Below, piece by piece: positions 1 through 7,763 of a DNA stretch of 64,000 nucleotides. The notes below the pieces were generated by a model, which was given only the letters and a program-made list of their open reading frames with translations, ran no database searches and was not told the DNA's origin. Both the position numbers and the translations under genes were made by a program. The stretch is from assembly GCF_040907265.1 (NCBI RefSeq), contig NZ_JBFOHP010000002.1, forward strand, positions 1,054,001 to 1,118,000. Direction: 5' to 3'. This DNA is from Streptomyces sclerotialus (lineage in GTDB: Bacteria; Actinomycetota; Actinomycetes; Streptomycetales; Streptomycetaceae). Each line of letters begins with the position of its first letter. The first letter of the stretch is position 1.

Positions 1-2148
1 TCCGTGCGGGATGGCCTTCCACTTTTCGTAGCCGCCCAGGGCCTGGGCGATCTCCTCTGCCGCCGGGACGCCGGCGAGCGCCAGCTGTGGGGCATCGTGG
101 ACGAAGCTGTACAGCATGTCCCTCAGGGGAACGAGGAACATTCTGCGTACCAGCCGGTCGATCACAGCGGCTCGGGTCTTCGGCGCAGGGACCCAGGAGG
201 CCAGCATCTCGAACAGCTCGCCGCGGGCGTTCTCCAGAATCCCGGCAGCGTCAGCGGCGGTGGTGATCGAGCGCACTGTTTGCGTGAATTCGCGGACATG
301 CGCGGGCAGGAGGTGCGTGGCGATCTTGCTGTCGTACACGGCTTCCAGCAGCACGGCGGCGCCTGCGGGCTGCTGAGGTTCGGGAATGCTGGACACTTGG
401 GCGACGTCGTCGGCAAGGAACGCGGCGAGGTGCCTGCCCAGCCACCCGTCCCAGCGCTGTGGAACAATCCACCGACGGCCGCCTCGGTGTTTGCGTAGTT
501 TGTGGTGCGGATCGTCCGGGAGTTGCTCGCTCAGGGTGAGGTCGCCTCGTGCCAGGTGCATGGTGTAGGTCTCGGCCAGGCGCCTGCACTCCGACACGTT
601 GGAGCGTGCCCGCTCTTCCAAGGCTGCGGGCAGTCGGTTGAAGGCGCTGACGAGCTGGGTGTCCGTCTCCAGGAGTGGGCGATCGTGCCCACGATCGCCC
701 CACGCCAGTGTCAGCCCCCGCCCGGAGCGGTCCATCACTGTCGACTGGAAGGCGTCGAGCTCATCGATCAGGATGACCTGGGCGCGTGTCGTGAGGAACT
801 TCTCCACGCTGATCTTTTCGTCCACCACCCCGTCGTCGGTCTCCAGGGGGATGTGCATGCGTCCCTCGTAGAGGTTGGTGTGCGTGGTGACGATGATCTG
901 CGCGGAACTTGCCTGTCGGGCCAGGCGGAACTTGCCACAGCCCTGCCGGAAGGGGCAGACCCTCGGGGCCGGCATGCTCCGGTAGGGTTCACCTCGCTCT
1001 GGACGTACGGGTGTCAGCTTTGTGCAGGGCTCTCCGCCGGGCACCCATGTGTCAACTGCCTCGTCTACCGAGGCGCATGCGGGCAATTGACAGGAGTAGC
1101 CGATCCGGGCGAAGACCCAGTCGACGTAGTCCGGGTCGTGTGCACCCTTGACCGCTCGATCCAGTTCTCGCATCAGGCTGTTCGGCGACATCAACGGGAC
1201 CACCACTGTTGAGGCGTCGACCCCCAGTCGCTTTAGAACGCCCCACTCGTCCAGGTCCTGTTCGATCGCGTGGGCGAGCTTCAGGGCGTTTGCATTGGTA
1301 TCGACGATCAGGGCCACTGTTTGTCCCTCTTGCACGGCCCAGGTCGCGTAACTCCGCAGCAGCACGCTCTTGCCTGAGCCCGTGGGGGCGCTCAGCACTC
1401 TCGTCGGCCCCGCCTGCAGCCTCAGGATGTTCTCGACTGCTTCTCCCCGTGCGGTACGCATCTTCTTGAAAAAGGGGGTCAGGGTTTCAGCCCGGAACGC
1501 CTTACCCGTCGCCTCATCGAGCTCTGTGTTGAGCTGCAGGAAGGGCTCGATTTTGAGCGCTGCCTCCACGAGTTCCGGAGCGGTGGACAACCGTACTGGT
1601 GACGATTGCCGTGGCGGGGTCTGGTGCTCTTCGAAGGTGTAGTAGGCGAGCACGGGTGCGCTCTGCCGGCCGGCCATAGGCACCCGCAGTGTGTGGGTGT
1701 ACTCACCGGGCTTCGCGATCGGGCTGGTGATCAGCTGTGCCGCCCGGATGTCATCCATCTCTTTCAGGAGCTGGTCAACGCAGGCACGGGGCTCAAGGCC
1801 GTGGTGCGCGACCACATGTTCACCGCTCTCGTGCAATCGGAAACCGGGGACGTTCCTCTCGAAGAAGCTGGTGCTGGCGTACTCACGGAACGCGGTGTCG
1901 TTCGCGAGGGGGTTCGCCCTGTGGGCCAGCAGTCGACTGAGGCGACGTTGATCGTCCAGGGGCAGCGAGGCGAAGACCGACCAGGTGTCGTACTTGCCGG
2001 TGAGCAAGAACTGGGCGGCCGTCAGGGTGGTGCCCGCCCTGCCCTCTGGGAAGTAGGCCTGTGCGCAGGCGCAGGCGCAGGCGACGAGGCGCGAAAGGAG
2101 TCGGGACTGCCCGTTTCCGAGGCCGTTGCGTTCGCGTGCGTCGATCAT
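1..2148 (-). CDS. DinG/XPD-type helicase of a pPIWI-RE-like cassette (3' end outside window)
   Basis: The frame is open from an ATG at 2148 to the left edge (about 716 residues, no stop), so the C-terminus is missing. A P-loop (APTGSGKS) lies near residues 251-258 and a Walker B/DExx-like IDELDAF near 460-466. Between them are cysteines in CQLPAC, PCTKL and CPFRQGC, which is where DinG/XPD helicases hold their Fe-S cluster. The ATG overlaps the stop of the upstream nuclease gene (ATGA, 2145-2148), with GAGGG just before it, so the two are translationally coupled. Helicase plus REase-fold partner is the known operon context of pPIWI-RE proteins. That this is the pPIWI-RE helicase is inferred from partner and motifs; another DinG-like family is possible. 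Confidence 0.72.
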   Translation of the reverse strand, partial: MIDARERNGLGNGQSRLLSRLVACACACAQAYFPEGRAGTTLTAAQFLLTGKYDTWSVFASLPLDDQRRLSRLLAHRANPLANDTAFREYASTSFFERNVPGFRLHESGEHVVAHHGLEPRACVDQLLKEMDDIRAAQLITSPIAKPGEYTHTLRVPMAGRQSAPVLAYYTFEEHQTPPRQSSPVRLSTAPELVEAALKIEPFLQLNTELDEATGKAFRAETLTPFFKKMRTARGEAVENILRLQAGPTRVLSAPTGSGKSVLLRSYATWAVQEGQTVALIVDTNANALKLAHAIEQDLDEWGVLKRLGVDASTVVVPLMSPNSLMRELDRAVKGAHDPDYVDWVFARIGYSCQLPACASVDEAVDTWVPGGEPCTKLTPVRPERGEPYRSMPAPRVCPFRQGCGKFRLARQASSAQIIVTTHTNLYEGRMHIPLETDDGVVDEKISVEKFLTTRAQVILIDELDAFQSTVMDRSGRGLTLAWGDRGHDRPLLETDTQLVSAFNRLPAALEERARSNVSECRRLAETYTMHLARGDLTLSEQLPDDPHHKLRKHRGGRRWIVPQRWDGWLGRHLAAFLADDVAQVSSIPEPQQPAGAAVLLEAVYDSKIATHLLPAHVREFTQTVRSITTAADAAGILENARGELFEMLASWVPAPKTRAAVIDRLVRRMFLVPLRDMLYSFVHDAPQLALAGVPAAEEIAQALGGYEKWKAIPHG

Positions 2149-3302
2149 CGGGCCCTCCTCGCCTCAGCAAGCTTCTTCTTCACGATCCGGTTCACGTCCT
2201 CGACCATCAGCACCGTGTAGTCAGGCAGGAGATCCTGCAGTTCCGCGCGCTGAGCCATGCCGCGGTGGTCCGGGAGGACGATGGTCTTCGCCACAAGCGG
2301 TTTTCTGGCAATCTCGTCTGCCAGGGCGGAAGCACTGGCGACGTCCTTGAGATCGATTGTCAGTGCCCAGTCCAGCTCGTCGATGGCGAACTTGATGTCG
2401 TAGGCGTCCTGGCGAGGCCATAGCTCAACGCTCAGGGGCGGCTTGCCGTCCCACCTCTTGTACAGCCTGAGTTCCTCGATGCCGGGAACGACGATGTAGC
2501 GCCATACCGGAAACTCGACACACACCGTCTGACGAGGGCCCTCGGCGTACACGTTCTTGGCGGCGGGCTGTCTGCGCACCGTGTCATCGCGCGGACGGAG
2601 CTTGGGAGGCTGTCCGCCGTTCAGGCTACGGATGGCGTAGGCGGCGTTGTGGGTCCGGTAGCTGCAACGCACCGCTGTCCCGTTGACGCGCATGGGCCAG
2701 CGGCATTCCGGGCAAGGCCACCAATAACACCCTTGATAGGCACGGTCCGGCGGGAGGGGAACGTAGCGGACCGGGGGCAGAATCCCCGCATCGCTGCACT
2801 GGTCAGCGATGGCTTCCCGCTCGCCGGCTGGATGCTCGATCGGGAATCGTCGACGAACCACGTAGTCCATGTCGCTCGCGCCGACTTTGAGCCCCAGGAA
2901 TGCTTCGTTCTCGATGATCTCGTGTTGCAGCCACGTCCACGTGGGCAACCAACCGCGGCCACGATCACCTTTCTCAAGGAGCTCGACGATCGCCGAGCAT
3001 CCGTCGGAGTAGACGTCGTCGCTGATCTCGCCCCACTCCAGGACCGTGACTCGCCCAAGTGGATCATCCTCAAAGACTTCGGGAGCGATTCGCCGCAGTG
3101 GATGCCGTGAAAGCTGGTCGACGAGTTCGGCCGGTGTCAGGGCCTCGTGGCCGGTACCGAGAATCGAGTTGACCACCCCGGTCATACTCATGACTTCGCG
3201 CCAGGCCCTGGCTTCTTGGCGTCTGACCATCCACGCGTATCCGAGGCGGATCGTGGCGCTGATCAACATGGTCCGGCGTCGGCTCATAACGGCATCAAGC
3301 AC
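2145..3302 (-). CDS. Predicted PD-(D/E)xK nuclease associated with pPIWI-RE
   Basis: About 385 residues. The middle has a zinc-ribbon-like pair (CYWWPCPEC) with a further cysteine about 14 residues on. The C-terminal third has AYDIKFAID followed by WALTIDLKD (D-L-K near residues 316-318), which fits a PD-(D/E)xK core where the last acidic residue and lysine sit on one strand. GTG at 3302 is preferred over GTG 3308 because AGGGGAG (3308-3314) ends 5 nt upstream of it. The stop overlaps the helicase start. The likely role is the nuclease of an anti-plasmid or anti-phage PIWI system; family assignment rests on remembered architecture, not a search. Confidence 0.65.
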   Translation of the reverse strand: MLDAVMSRRRTMLISATIRLGYAWMVRRQEARAWREVMSMTGVVNSILGTGHEALTPAELVDQLSRHPLRRIAPEVFEDDPLGRVTVLEWGEISDDVYSDGCSAIVELLEKGDRGRGWLPTWTWLQHEIIENEAFLGLKVGASDMDYVVRRRFPIEHPAGEREAIADQCSDAGILPPVRYVPLPPDRAYQGCYWWPCPECRWPMRVNGTAVRCSYRTHNAAYAIRSLNGGQPPKLRPRDDTVRRQPAAKNVYAEGPRQTVCVEFPVWRYIVVPGIEELRLYKRWDGKPPLSVELWPRQDAYDIKFAIDELDWALTIDLKDVASASALADEIARKPLVAKTIVLPDHRGMAQRAELQDLLPDYTVLMVEDVNRIVKKKLAEARRAR

Positions 3303-3711
3303 CGTCACTCCCCTATCTCACTTTACTGAGTGTTCTTGACAGAGAGCTCTGTGTGACGGAGGTGATGATGTCGGAGTCCTGGAGATTCGACCGCAAGCAC
3401 CTGGGCCGGCGCGTCAGACGTCCGAGGACGGCCCGTCCATTCTGATCAGGCCGTTTGTGTCCAACCGGGGCCTGTGAAGTGATTCAGGGTTTCACTCGCT
3501 CGGGTGATTTCCTTCCCATGCGGTTCGCCCTCGCCTCGCCAAAGGGCGCAGTGCTCGGAGGTCGGTCGACCGGGCAGCCCGCCCGTTTCCCGACGAGTGC
3601 GTCGGCGCGGCCACCGTGCTGCGCTGGACGGTGGCACGGCCGTGCAGATGATCGGTCACCGGATCGACCTGCTGGTCCCGCTTCGGCGCCCAACTTCTCC
3701 TTGACCACTCC
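3303..3711. other. Non-coding or decayed stretch
   Basis: About 400 bases between the nuclease gene and the DUF5655 fragment. Short frames exist on both strands but none has a convincing start, ribosome site or recognisable product. It probably contains the promoter of the nuclease-helicase pair next to 3302, but I see no clear -35/-10. Confidence 0.4.
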
Positions 3712-4104
3712 TTGCGCACACCCTCACACCCGAGAAGGACCGCGTCCAGGCCTTCATATAGATCCCGGAGCGACTGCGGTGCCTCGCTACCGGGTCTTCG
3801 ACGACGTGCTCACGCTGCAGCCTATCTGTACTGGCTGCACGGCCATGTGCAAACGCAGCTGCACTACGTTGCCTACCGGCGAATCAAGAACCTGGCCACA
3901 GTGCGCGTCCAGCCGCGCAAGCACCAGCTGGTAGTCAACCTGCTACTGGACCCGGACACGGTCGAGCTGGAGGACGGCTTCACCCGCGATCTGCGCGGGA
4001 CGGGCTGCTTGGGCGTACGGGACGGTGTCGAGCTGCGACTGGGTTCCTTCGACGACCTGCACAGAGCCGCCGATATTCTGCAGCGCAGCGTCGCGGCAGC
4101 CTGA
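3712..4104 (+). pseudogene. DUF5655-domain protein, C-terminal fragment
   Basis: The last ~85 residues (from YVAYRRIKNLATV to the end) resemble the DUF5655 domain: a short beta-rich module with DPDTVELEDGFTRDLRG and a closing helix SFDDLHRAADIL. The N-terminal part of the frame is arginine/serine-rich and looks like out-of-frame sequence; in the frame starting near 3455 there is a stretch (YRVFDDVLT) that could belong upstream. I read this as a 5'-truncated or frameshifted remnant. DUF5655 often occurs as the C-terminal part of small conserved proteins; no function is claimed. A strong terminator follows directly. Confidence 0.5.
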
Positions 4105-4118
4105 GCTGCACAACGTAC

Positions 4119-4156
4119 AAGGGCGGTGCCTTCCCCTGAAGGAGGGCACCGCCCTT
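4119..4156. terminator. Bidirectional rho-independent-like terminator
   Basis: Perfect 12-bp stem: AAGGGCGGTGCC (4119-4130) with GGCACCGCCCTT (4145-4156), 14-nt loop, flanked by A and T runs on each side. It sits between the convergent DUF5655 fragment and the methyltransferase gene, so it could serve both. Confidence 0.8.
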
Positions 4157-4189
4157 TTCGCGTACCAGATTCTGTGCTGGGTCTCGCGC

Positions 4190-4939
4190 TCATGCTTCGG
4201 GCCCGGCGAGGTCGTAGTCGTCCTGGGCGAGAGCCTGGTCCAGACGCTGTTCGGCGATGTCGGCGTAGTGGTCGTCCAGTTCGATGCCGATGAACTGCCG
4301 GCCTTCACGCAGGGCGGCGACGCCGGTGGAGCCGGAGCCGGCGAAAGGGTCCAGGACCGTGCCGCCCTGGGGGCAGATCTTCACCAGTTCCTGCATCACC
4401 TCGATGGGCTTCTGGGTGATGTGCACACGGCCCTTGCGGGGCTGGCTGGCGGTGTAGAGGCCGGGGAGGTAGACGGGGTTGCGGTGAGGGTCGACCCTGC
4501 CCTTGGTGCCCCAGACGATGTACTCGCACGACTGCTTCAGGCGGCCGGGCTGCGGGCGGGAGACCGGCTTGTGCCAGGAGGCGATACCTCGCCAGGTCCA
4601 GCCCGCGGCCTGCAGTGCATCAGTGGTGGTGGGCAGCTGCCGCCAGTCGGTGAAGACCAGGGCGGTGCCGGACTCCACGGTGGCCCGGTAGGACTCGGTC
4701 AGCAGCAGGGTGAGCCAGTAGCCATAGCTGCGCTGGTCGCGGTTCTCTCCGGAGAAGTTGGCCAGGTTGTGCTCGGCGCCCGCAGCGGTGTACTTCACCC
4801 GCGCGGTGCGCCCGGTGCGCTCACTGCTGGTCCGGCCGCCGGAGTTGTAGGGCGGGTCGGCGATGAGGGCGTCGACACTGTTATCGGGCAGTTCCGACAA
4901 CTTGGTCAGCGCGTCGCCTCGGTGCAGGGTGTAGGGCAT
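4190..4939 (-). CDS. Site-specific DNA methyltransferase (N4/N6, DPPY type)
   Basis: 249 residues. The N-terminal part has the catalytic motif ADPPYNSG near residue 33. The AdoMet-binding motif DPFAGSGSTG is near residue 203, followed by IGIELDDHYADIAEQRL. DPPY ahead of the FxGxG motif is the order of beta-class amino-methyltransferases. HITQKPIEVMQELV just before the AdoMet loop is typical of the family. No cognate endonuclease is adjacent, so it is an orphan enzyme, perhaps protecting an element from host restriction or masking it from the neighbouring nuclease block. Full length. Confidence 0.93.
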   Translation of the reverse strand: MPYTLHRGDALTKLSELPDNSVDALIADPPYNSGGRTSSERTGRTARVKYTAAGAEHNLANFSGENRDQRSYGYWLTLLLTESYRATVESGTALVFTDWRQLPTTTDALQAAGWTWRGIASWHKPVSRPQPGRLKQSCEYIVWGTKGRVDPHRNPVYLPGLYTASQPRKGRVHITQKPIEVMQELVKICPQGGTVLDPFAGSGSTGVAALREGRQFIGIELDDHYADIAEQRLDQALAQDDYDLAGPEA

Positions 4940-5541
4940 TCCAGCTGTCTCTCTCTCGGGAACAAGCGCACGTTCCTCATTCCGCTAAGGAGTACGTGCG
5001 CTGGGGACTCTCAACCCGTGAGTTCGGCGGGGTGAGTGCGGATGATCGCTGGAGAGTAGTCCGGTAATTCCGGCCGCACCAAGCCAGGAAGAGGCGGCCG
5101 AGGACAACTGGTTGGGCTCGTTTGGTGCGGCCGTAATCCGTCTCTACAGTCTCGGCGTGTTCATCAGACAGAGCGCCGGTTCTGCCTGACTGCACGGTGT
5201 GGATGCGTGGTGTCCCGTCCAATCCGGGGCGCAGTCAGCGCGTCGTTGACGTCGGCGGAAAGGAAGAAAGGAATTCCTGTATGTGGCGCGTGAGATTACC
5301 AGCGCGGCTTGCTACCGCGCTTCACTGAGCGGTCCGGTGGCCGGGTAATGGCAGGCCCGGCCGCTGGCTCCGCCGCGCCTTCCGGGATTGTCAGTCTCGC
5401 CCAGGGTGCGGGTGGCCTTTCCGACGAGAGCGCCCGTGCTCACACCTACGTATAAGGAGCTGCGCTGCTGATGCGGCCTCCCCTGATATGCCCGGCTCCA
5501 CGGCCAGGCATCCGGATCGTTGCCCACCTTGGTCCGCACTC
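4940..5541. promoter_or_regulatory. 600-bp gene-free leader of the transfer operon with an inverted repeat
   Basis: No supported gene. It holds a perfect 12-bp inverted repeat, CGGCCGCACCAA (5071-5082) and TTGGTGCGGCCG (5122-5133), separated by 39 nt. This spacing suits a looped operator. A purine-rich site (AAGGAG, near 5453-5458) precedes a 24-codon frame beginning with ATG at 5471, which is too weak to call a gene. The stretch probably carries the promoter of the conjugation genes. Confidence 0.45.
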
Positions 5542-6670
5542 GTGAACAAGACCGTGCTGGTCATCGGCGTGGTGGTGGCCGCGCCGATGCTGCTGATCGC
5601 CCCCATGGCAATGGCCATGACCGGTGCGCACAGGGCCGAGGCCGCCTGTAAAAGACGGCGCGGGCGACGGCGTTGATACGGCGGCGATCGCGAAGCAGGT
5701 CCGTGCGATCCTGAAGGGCGGCAAGTCCGGTTCGGTCCACGTCACCGGGCTCGGTGCCCCCAAGGAGCAGATCCCGAATGCGCAGAAGATTCAGGCCACC
5801 GGCGTTGCGCTGAAGGTGCCGGCCCGGGGGCAGGCGGTCGCGCTGGCCACGGCCCTGCAGGAGTCGGGTCTGCAGAACCTGAACTATGGCGACCGGGACT
5901 CGCTCGGCTTGTTCCAGCAACGGCCCAGCCAGGGCTGGGGGACCTCAGCGCAGGTGCGGGATCCGGTGCACGCATCGACGGAGTTCTACGAGCACCTGAA
6001 GAAGGTCCCAGGCTGGCAGTCGATGACCGTTGCCCAGGCCGCTCAGGCGGTGCAGGCCAGCGCCCTGCCTGACGCGTACGCGAAGTGGGAGCCGCTGGCC
6101 ACCGAACTGCAGAAGGCACTGGCCCACTCCCTCCATCCCGACGGCCCCGAAACGGAAACCGCGAAGGGCGACAAGCCCCTCGCCCCCGGCGCCGGAGACT
6201 GCGGAAGCGAGGCCGGTGCGTCGTTCGGTGTGATCCCGAGGGGGAAGGTGCCGAAGGGCTACAAGATCCCTGCCAACGCGCCGAAGCCGGTGCGTCGTGC
6301 GATCAGGTGGGGCCTGAGGCAGCTGGGCACGCGGTATCAGTGGGGCGGGTCGTGTGCGCACGCGCACGACAAGGACCCCATGGGACGGTGCGACTGCTCC
6401 AGTCTCATGCAGGCGTCGTACAAGGTAGGCGGCATCACGCTCTCCCGGACAACGTATACGCAGGTCACGGAGGGCAAGTCGGTCAGCCCGGACCGGTTGG
6501 AGGCCGGGGATCTGCTCTTCACCGAGGGCTCGGCCGCCCGGCCGGAGCACGTCGGGATGTACATCGGGCACGGTCTGATCCTGCAGGCCCCGCACACCGG
6601 CGACGTCGTGAAGATCTCCCGCCTCGCCGAGTGGCGCCCCTCGCTCCTCGCTGCCCGCCGCGTCGCCTGA
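5542..6670 (+). pseudogene. Secreted transglycosylase + NlpC/P60 cell-wall hydrolase, frameshifted
   Basis: GTG at 5542 opens a signal-peptide segment (VNKTVLVIGVVVAAPMLL, then a hydrophobic run and basic residues). It leaves frame at an A4 run (5650-5653); one A fewer fuses it to the frame that runs to 6670. The rest holds a transglycosylase-like module (ATALQESGLQNL, LGLFQQRPSQGWG) and a C-terminal NlpC/P60 domain with catalytic cysteine in CDCSSL and histidine in EHVGMYIG. Such proteins are the VirB1-like wall openers of actinobacterial conjugation systems. All catalytic positions are intact, so the extra A may be a sequencing error or a recent mutation. As written, only the piece without a signal peptide could be made, from an internal start. 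Confidence 0.8.
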
Positions 6671-6738
6671 ACCACATCGCTCTTCCTCCGTTCCACCACA
6701 TACGGGCACTTCTGTGCCCGATTCACACGGGAGTTCCT

Positions 6739-7047
6739 TTGCAGCTCGCGCAGCATTTCCAGTACCTGGCCTACGACCCAGGAGTCCGCCCTAAGGAGGG
6801 CGGCCTCCCGGGCCTCGGCGTGCTGAAGGACGTCATGGGCTCGATCAACCTCTTCGGCATCATCGCCGTAGTCGGCGCTCTGGCGGTCTCGGCGCTGATC
6901 TGGGCCTGGGGCCACCACTCCGGCGGTCACCAGGCCGAGCAGAACGGCAAGAAGGGCGTCACGGTGGCAGCCGGATGTGCCCTGCTGCTCGGCGCCGCCA
7001 ACGGCATCGTGGCCTTCTTCTCAGCGATGGGGACGCAGGTTCACTGA
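6739..7047 (+). CDS. DUF6112 family membrane protein of the transfer locus
   Basis: 102 residues from a TTG start at 6739, chosen because CGGGAG lies about 6 nt upstream and the following residues (LQLAQHFQYLAYDPGVRP) match the usual N-terminus of the family. Two hydrophobic segments: around INLFGIIAVVGALAVSALIWAW and around VAAGCALLLGAANGIVAFF. Small two-helix proteins of this kind sit between the wall hydrolase and the VirB/TrbL genes in actinobacterial conjugation clusters, similar in place to VirB2/VirB3-like pilin or channel parts; that parallel is inference. The stop overlaps the next start (TGATG). Confidence 0.85.
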   Translation: MQLAQHFQYLAYDPGVRPKEGGLPGLGVLKDVMGSINLFGIIAVVGALAVSALIWAWGHHSGGHQAEQNGKKGVTVAAGCALLLGAANGIVAFFSAMGTQVH

Positions 7048-7730
7048 TGCCGAAGCAACGTTTTCCCAAGGGCTCGGAGGGGCCAGTCGCTTCCTCCTCG
7101 TCGGTGGTGCGGCGGACGGTGATGGTCGGCATCGTCCTCGTGGTGCTGGCGGGCACCACTGGCCTGGTCGGCTACCTCACCCGTCCCAAAGCCCCGAAGC
7201 CGCCGCCCACCTCCGACTCGCAAACCGCTCCCCCAGCACCTCACGACACGTCGCATCCCGGTAGCCGGGGCACCGTGGCAACGCCCCCGCACACCGACGA
7301 CCCGGTCACCTTCGCCAAGGCAGCAACCAGGGCGCTGTGGACGTACGACACCCGGCACATCTCCCGCCCCGAGCACCTGTCCGGGCTCGAAGCGTGGATG
7401 ACGGACGAGAAGCAGTACCGCGACTGGAAGTCGGTGAGCGGGCAGGTGCCCGGCACGAAGCTGTGGCTGCGGTTGCAGGATAACGCCCAGCACGCCTCTG
7501 CCTCGGTCGAGGAGGGCCATCTGCCGGAGGCGTTCAAGACCGCCCTGGCCCAGGATCCGGGTGCGATCACGCAGGCGTACGTCTACGCGGTCACCGTCAT
7601 CGGCAAGCAGTCCATCGCCTGGAAGCACGGCGGCTCCGGCGCCGAACCTCGCCAGGTCACGCTCGCCGTCCAGTGCCGCCCCGACCACGACTGCGCCCTG
7701 TCCGGCGTGCTGCCGGAGGTCGCCCCGTGA
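7047..7730 (+). CDS. Single-pass membrane protein, TcpC/VirB8-like position
   Basis: 227 residues starting at ATG 7047, which overlaps the previous stop. A basic, serine-rich cytoplasmic N-terminus is followed by one membrane segment (VMVGIVLVVLAGTTGLVGYL, residues ~30-50), a proline/threonine linker, then a soluble outer domain (FAKAATRALWTYDTRH onward) with a late Cys pair (CRPDHDC). The topology and the place in the operon resemble TcpC/VirB8-type assembly factors of Gram-positive conjugation systems, whose NTF2-like outer domains hold the channel together. Sequence identity to that family cannot be judged by eye. Confidence 0.65.
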   Translation: MPKQRFPKGSEGPVASSSSVVRRTVMVGIVLVVLAGTTGLVGYLTRPKAPKPPPTSDSQTAPPAPHDTSHPGSRGTVATPPHTDDPVTFAKAATRALWTYDTRHISRPEHLSGLEAWMTDEKQYRDWKSVSGQVPGTKLWLRLQDNAQHASASVEEGHLPEAFKTALAQDPGAITQAYVYAVTVIGKQSIAWKHGGSGAEPRQVTLAVQCRPDHDCALSGVLPEVAP

Positions 7731-7763
7731 CCGCCGCAACCATAACGAGGACGGAGGTGCGCG

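Noticed and set aside
1606..2220. Long + strand frame opposite the helicase gene
   Set aside because: It is a shadow of the - strand helicase, which has motifs and codon bias.
4025..5035. 336-residue + strand frame across the methyltransferase gene
   Set aside because: Shadow of the - strand methyltransferase; glycine-rich with no domain.
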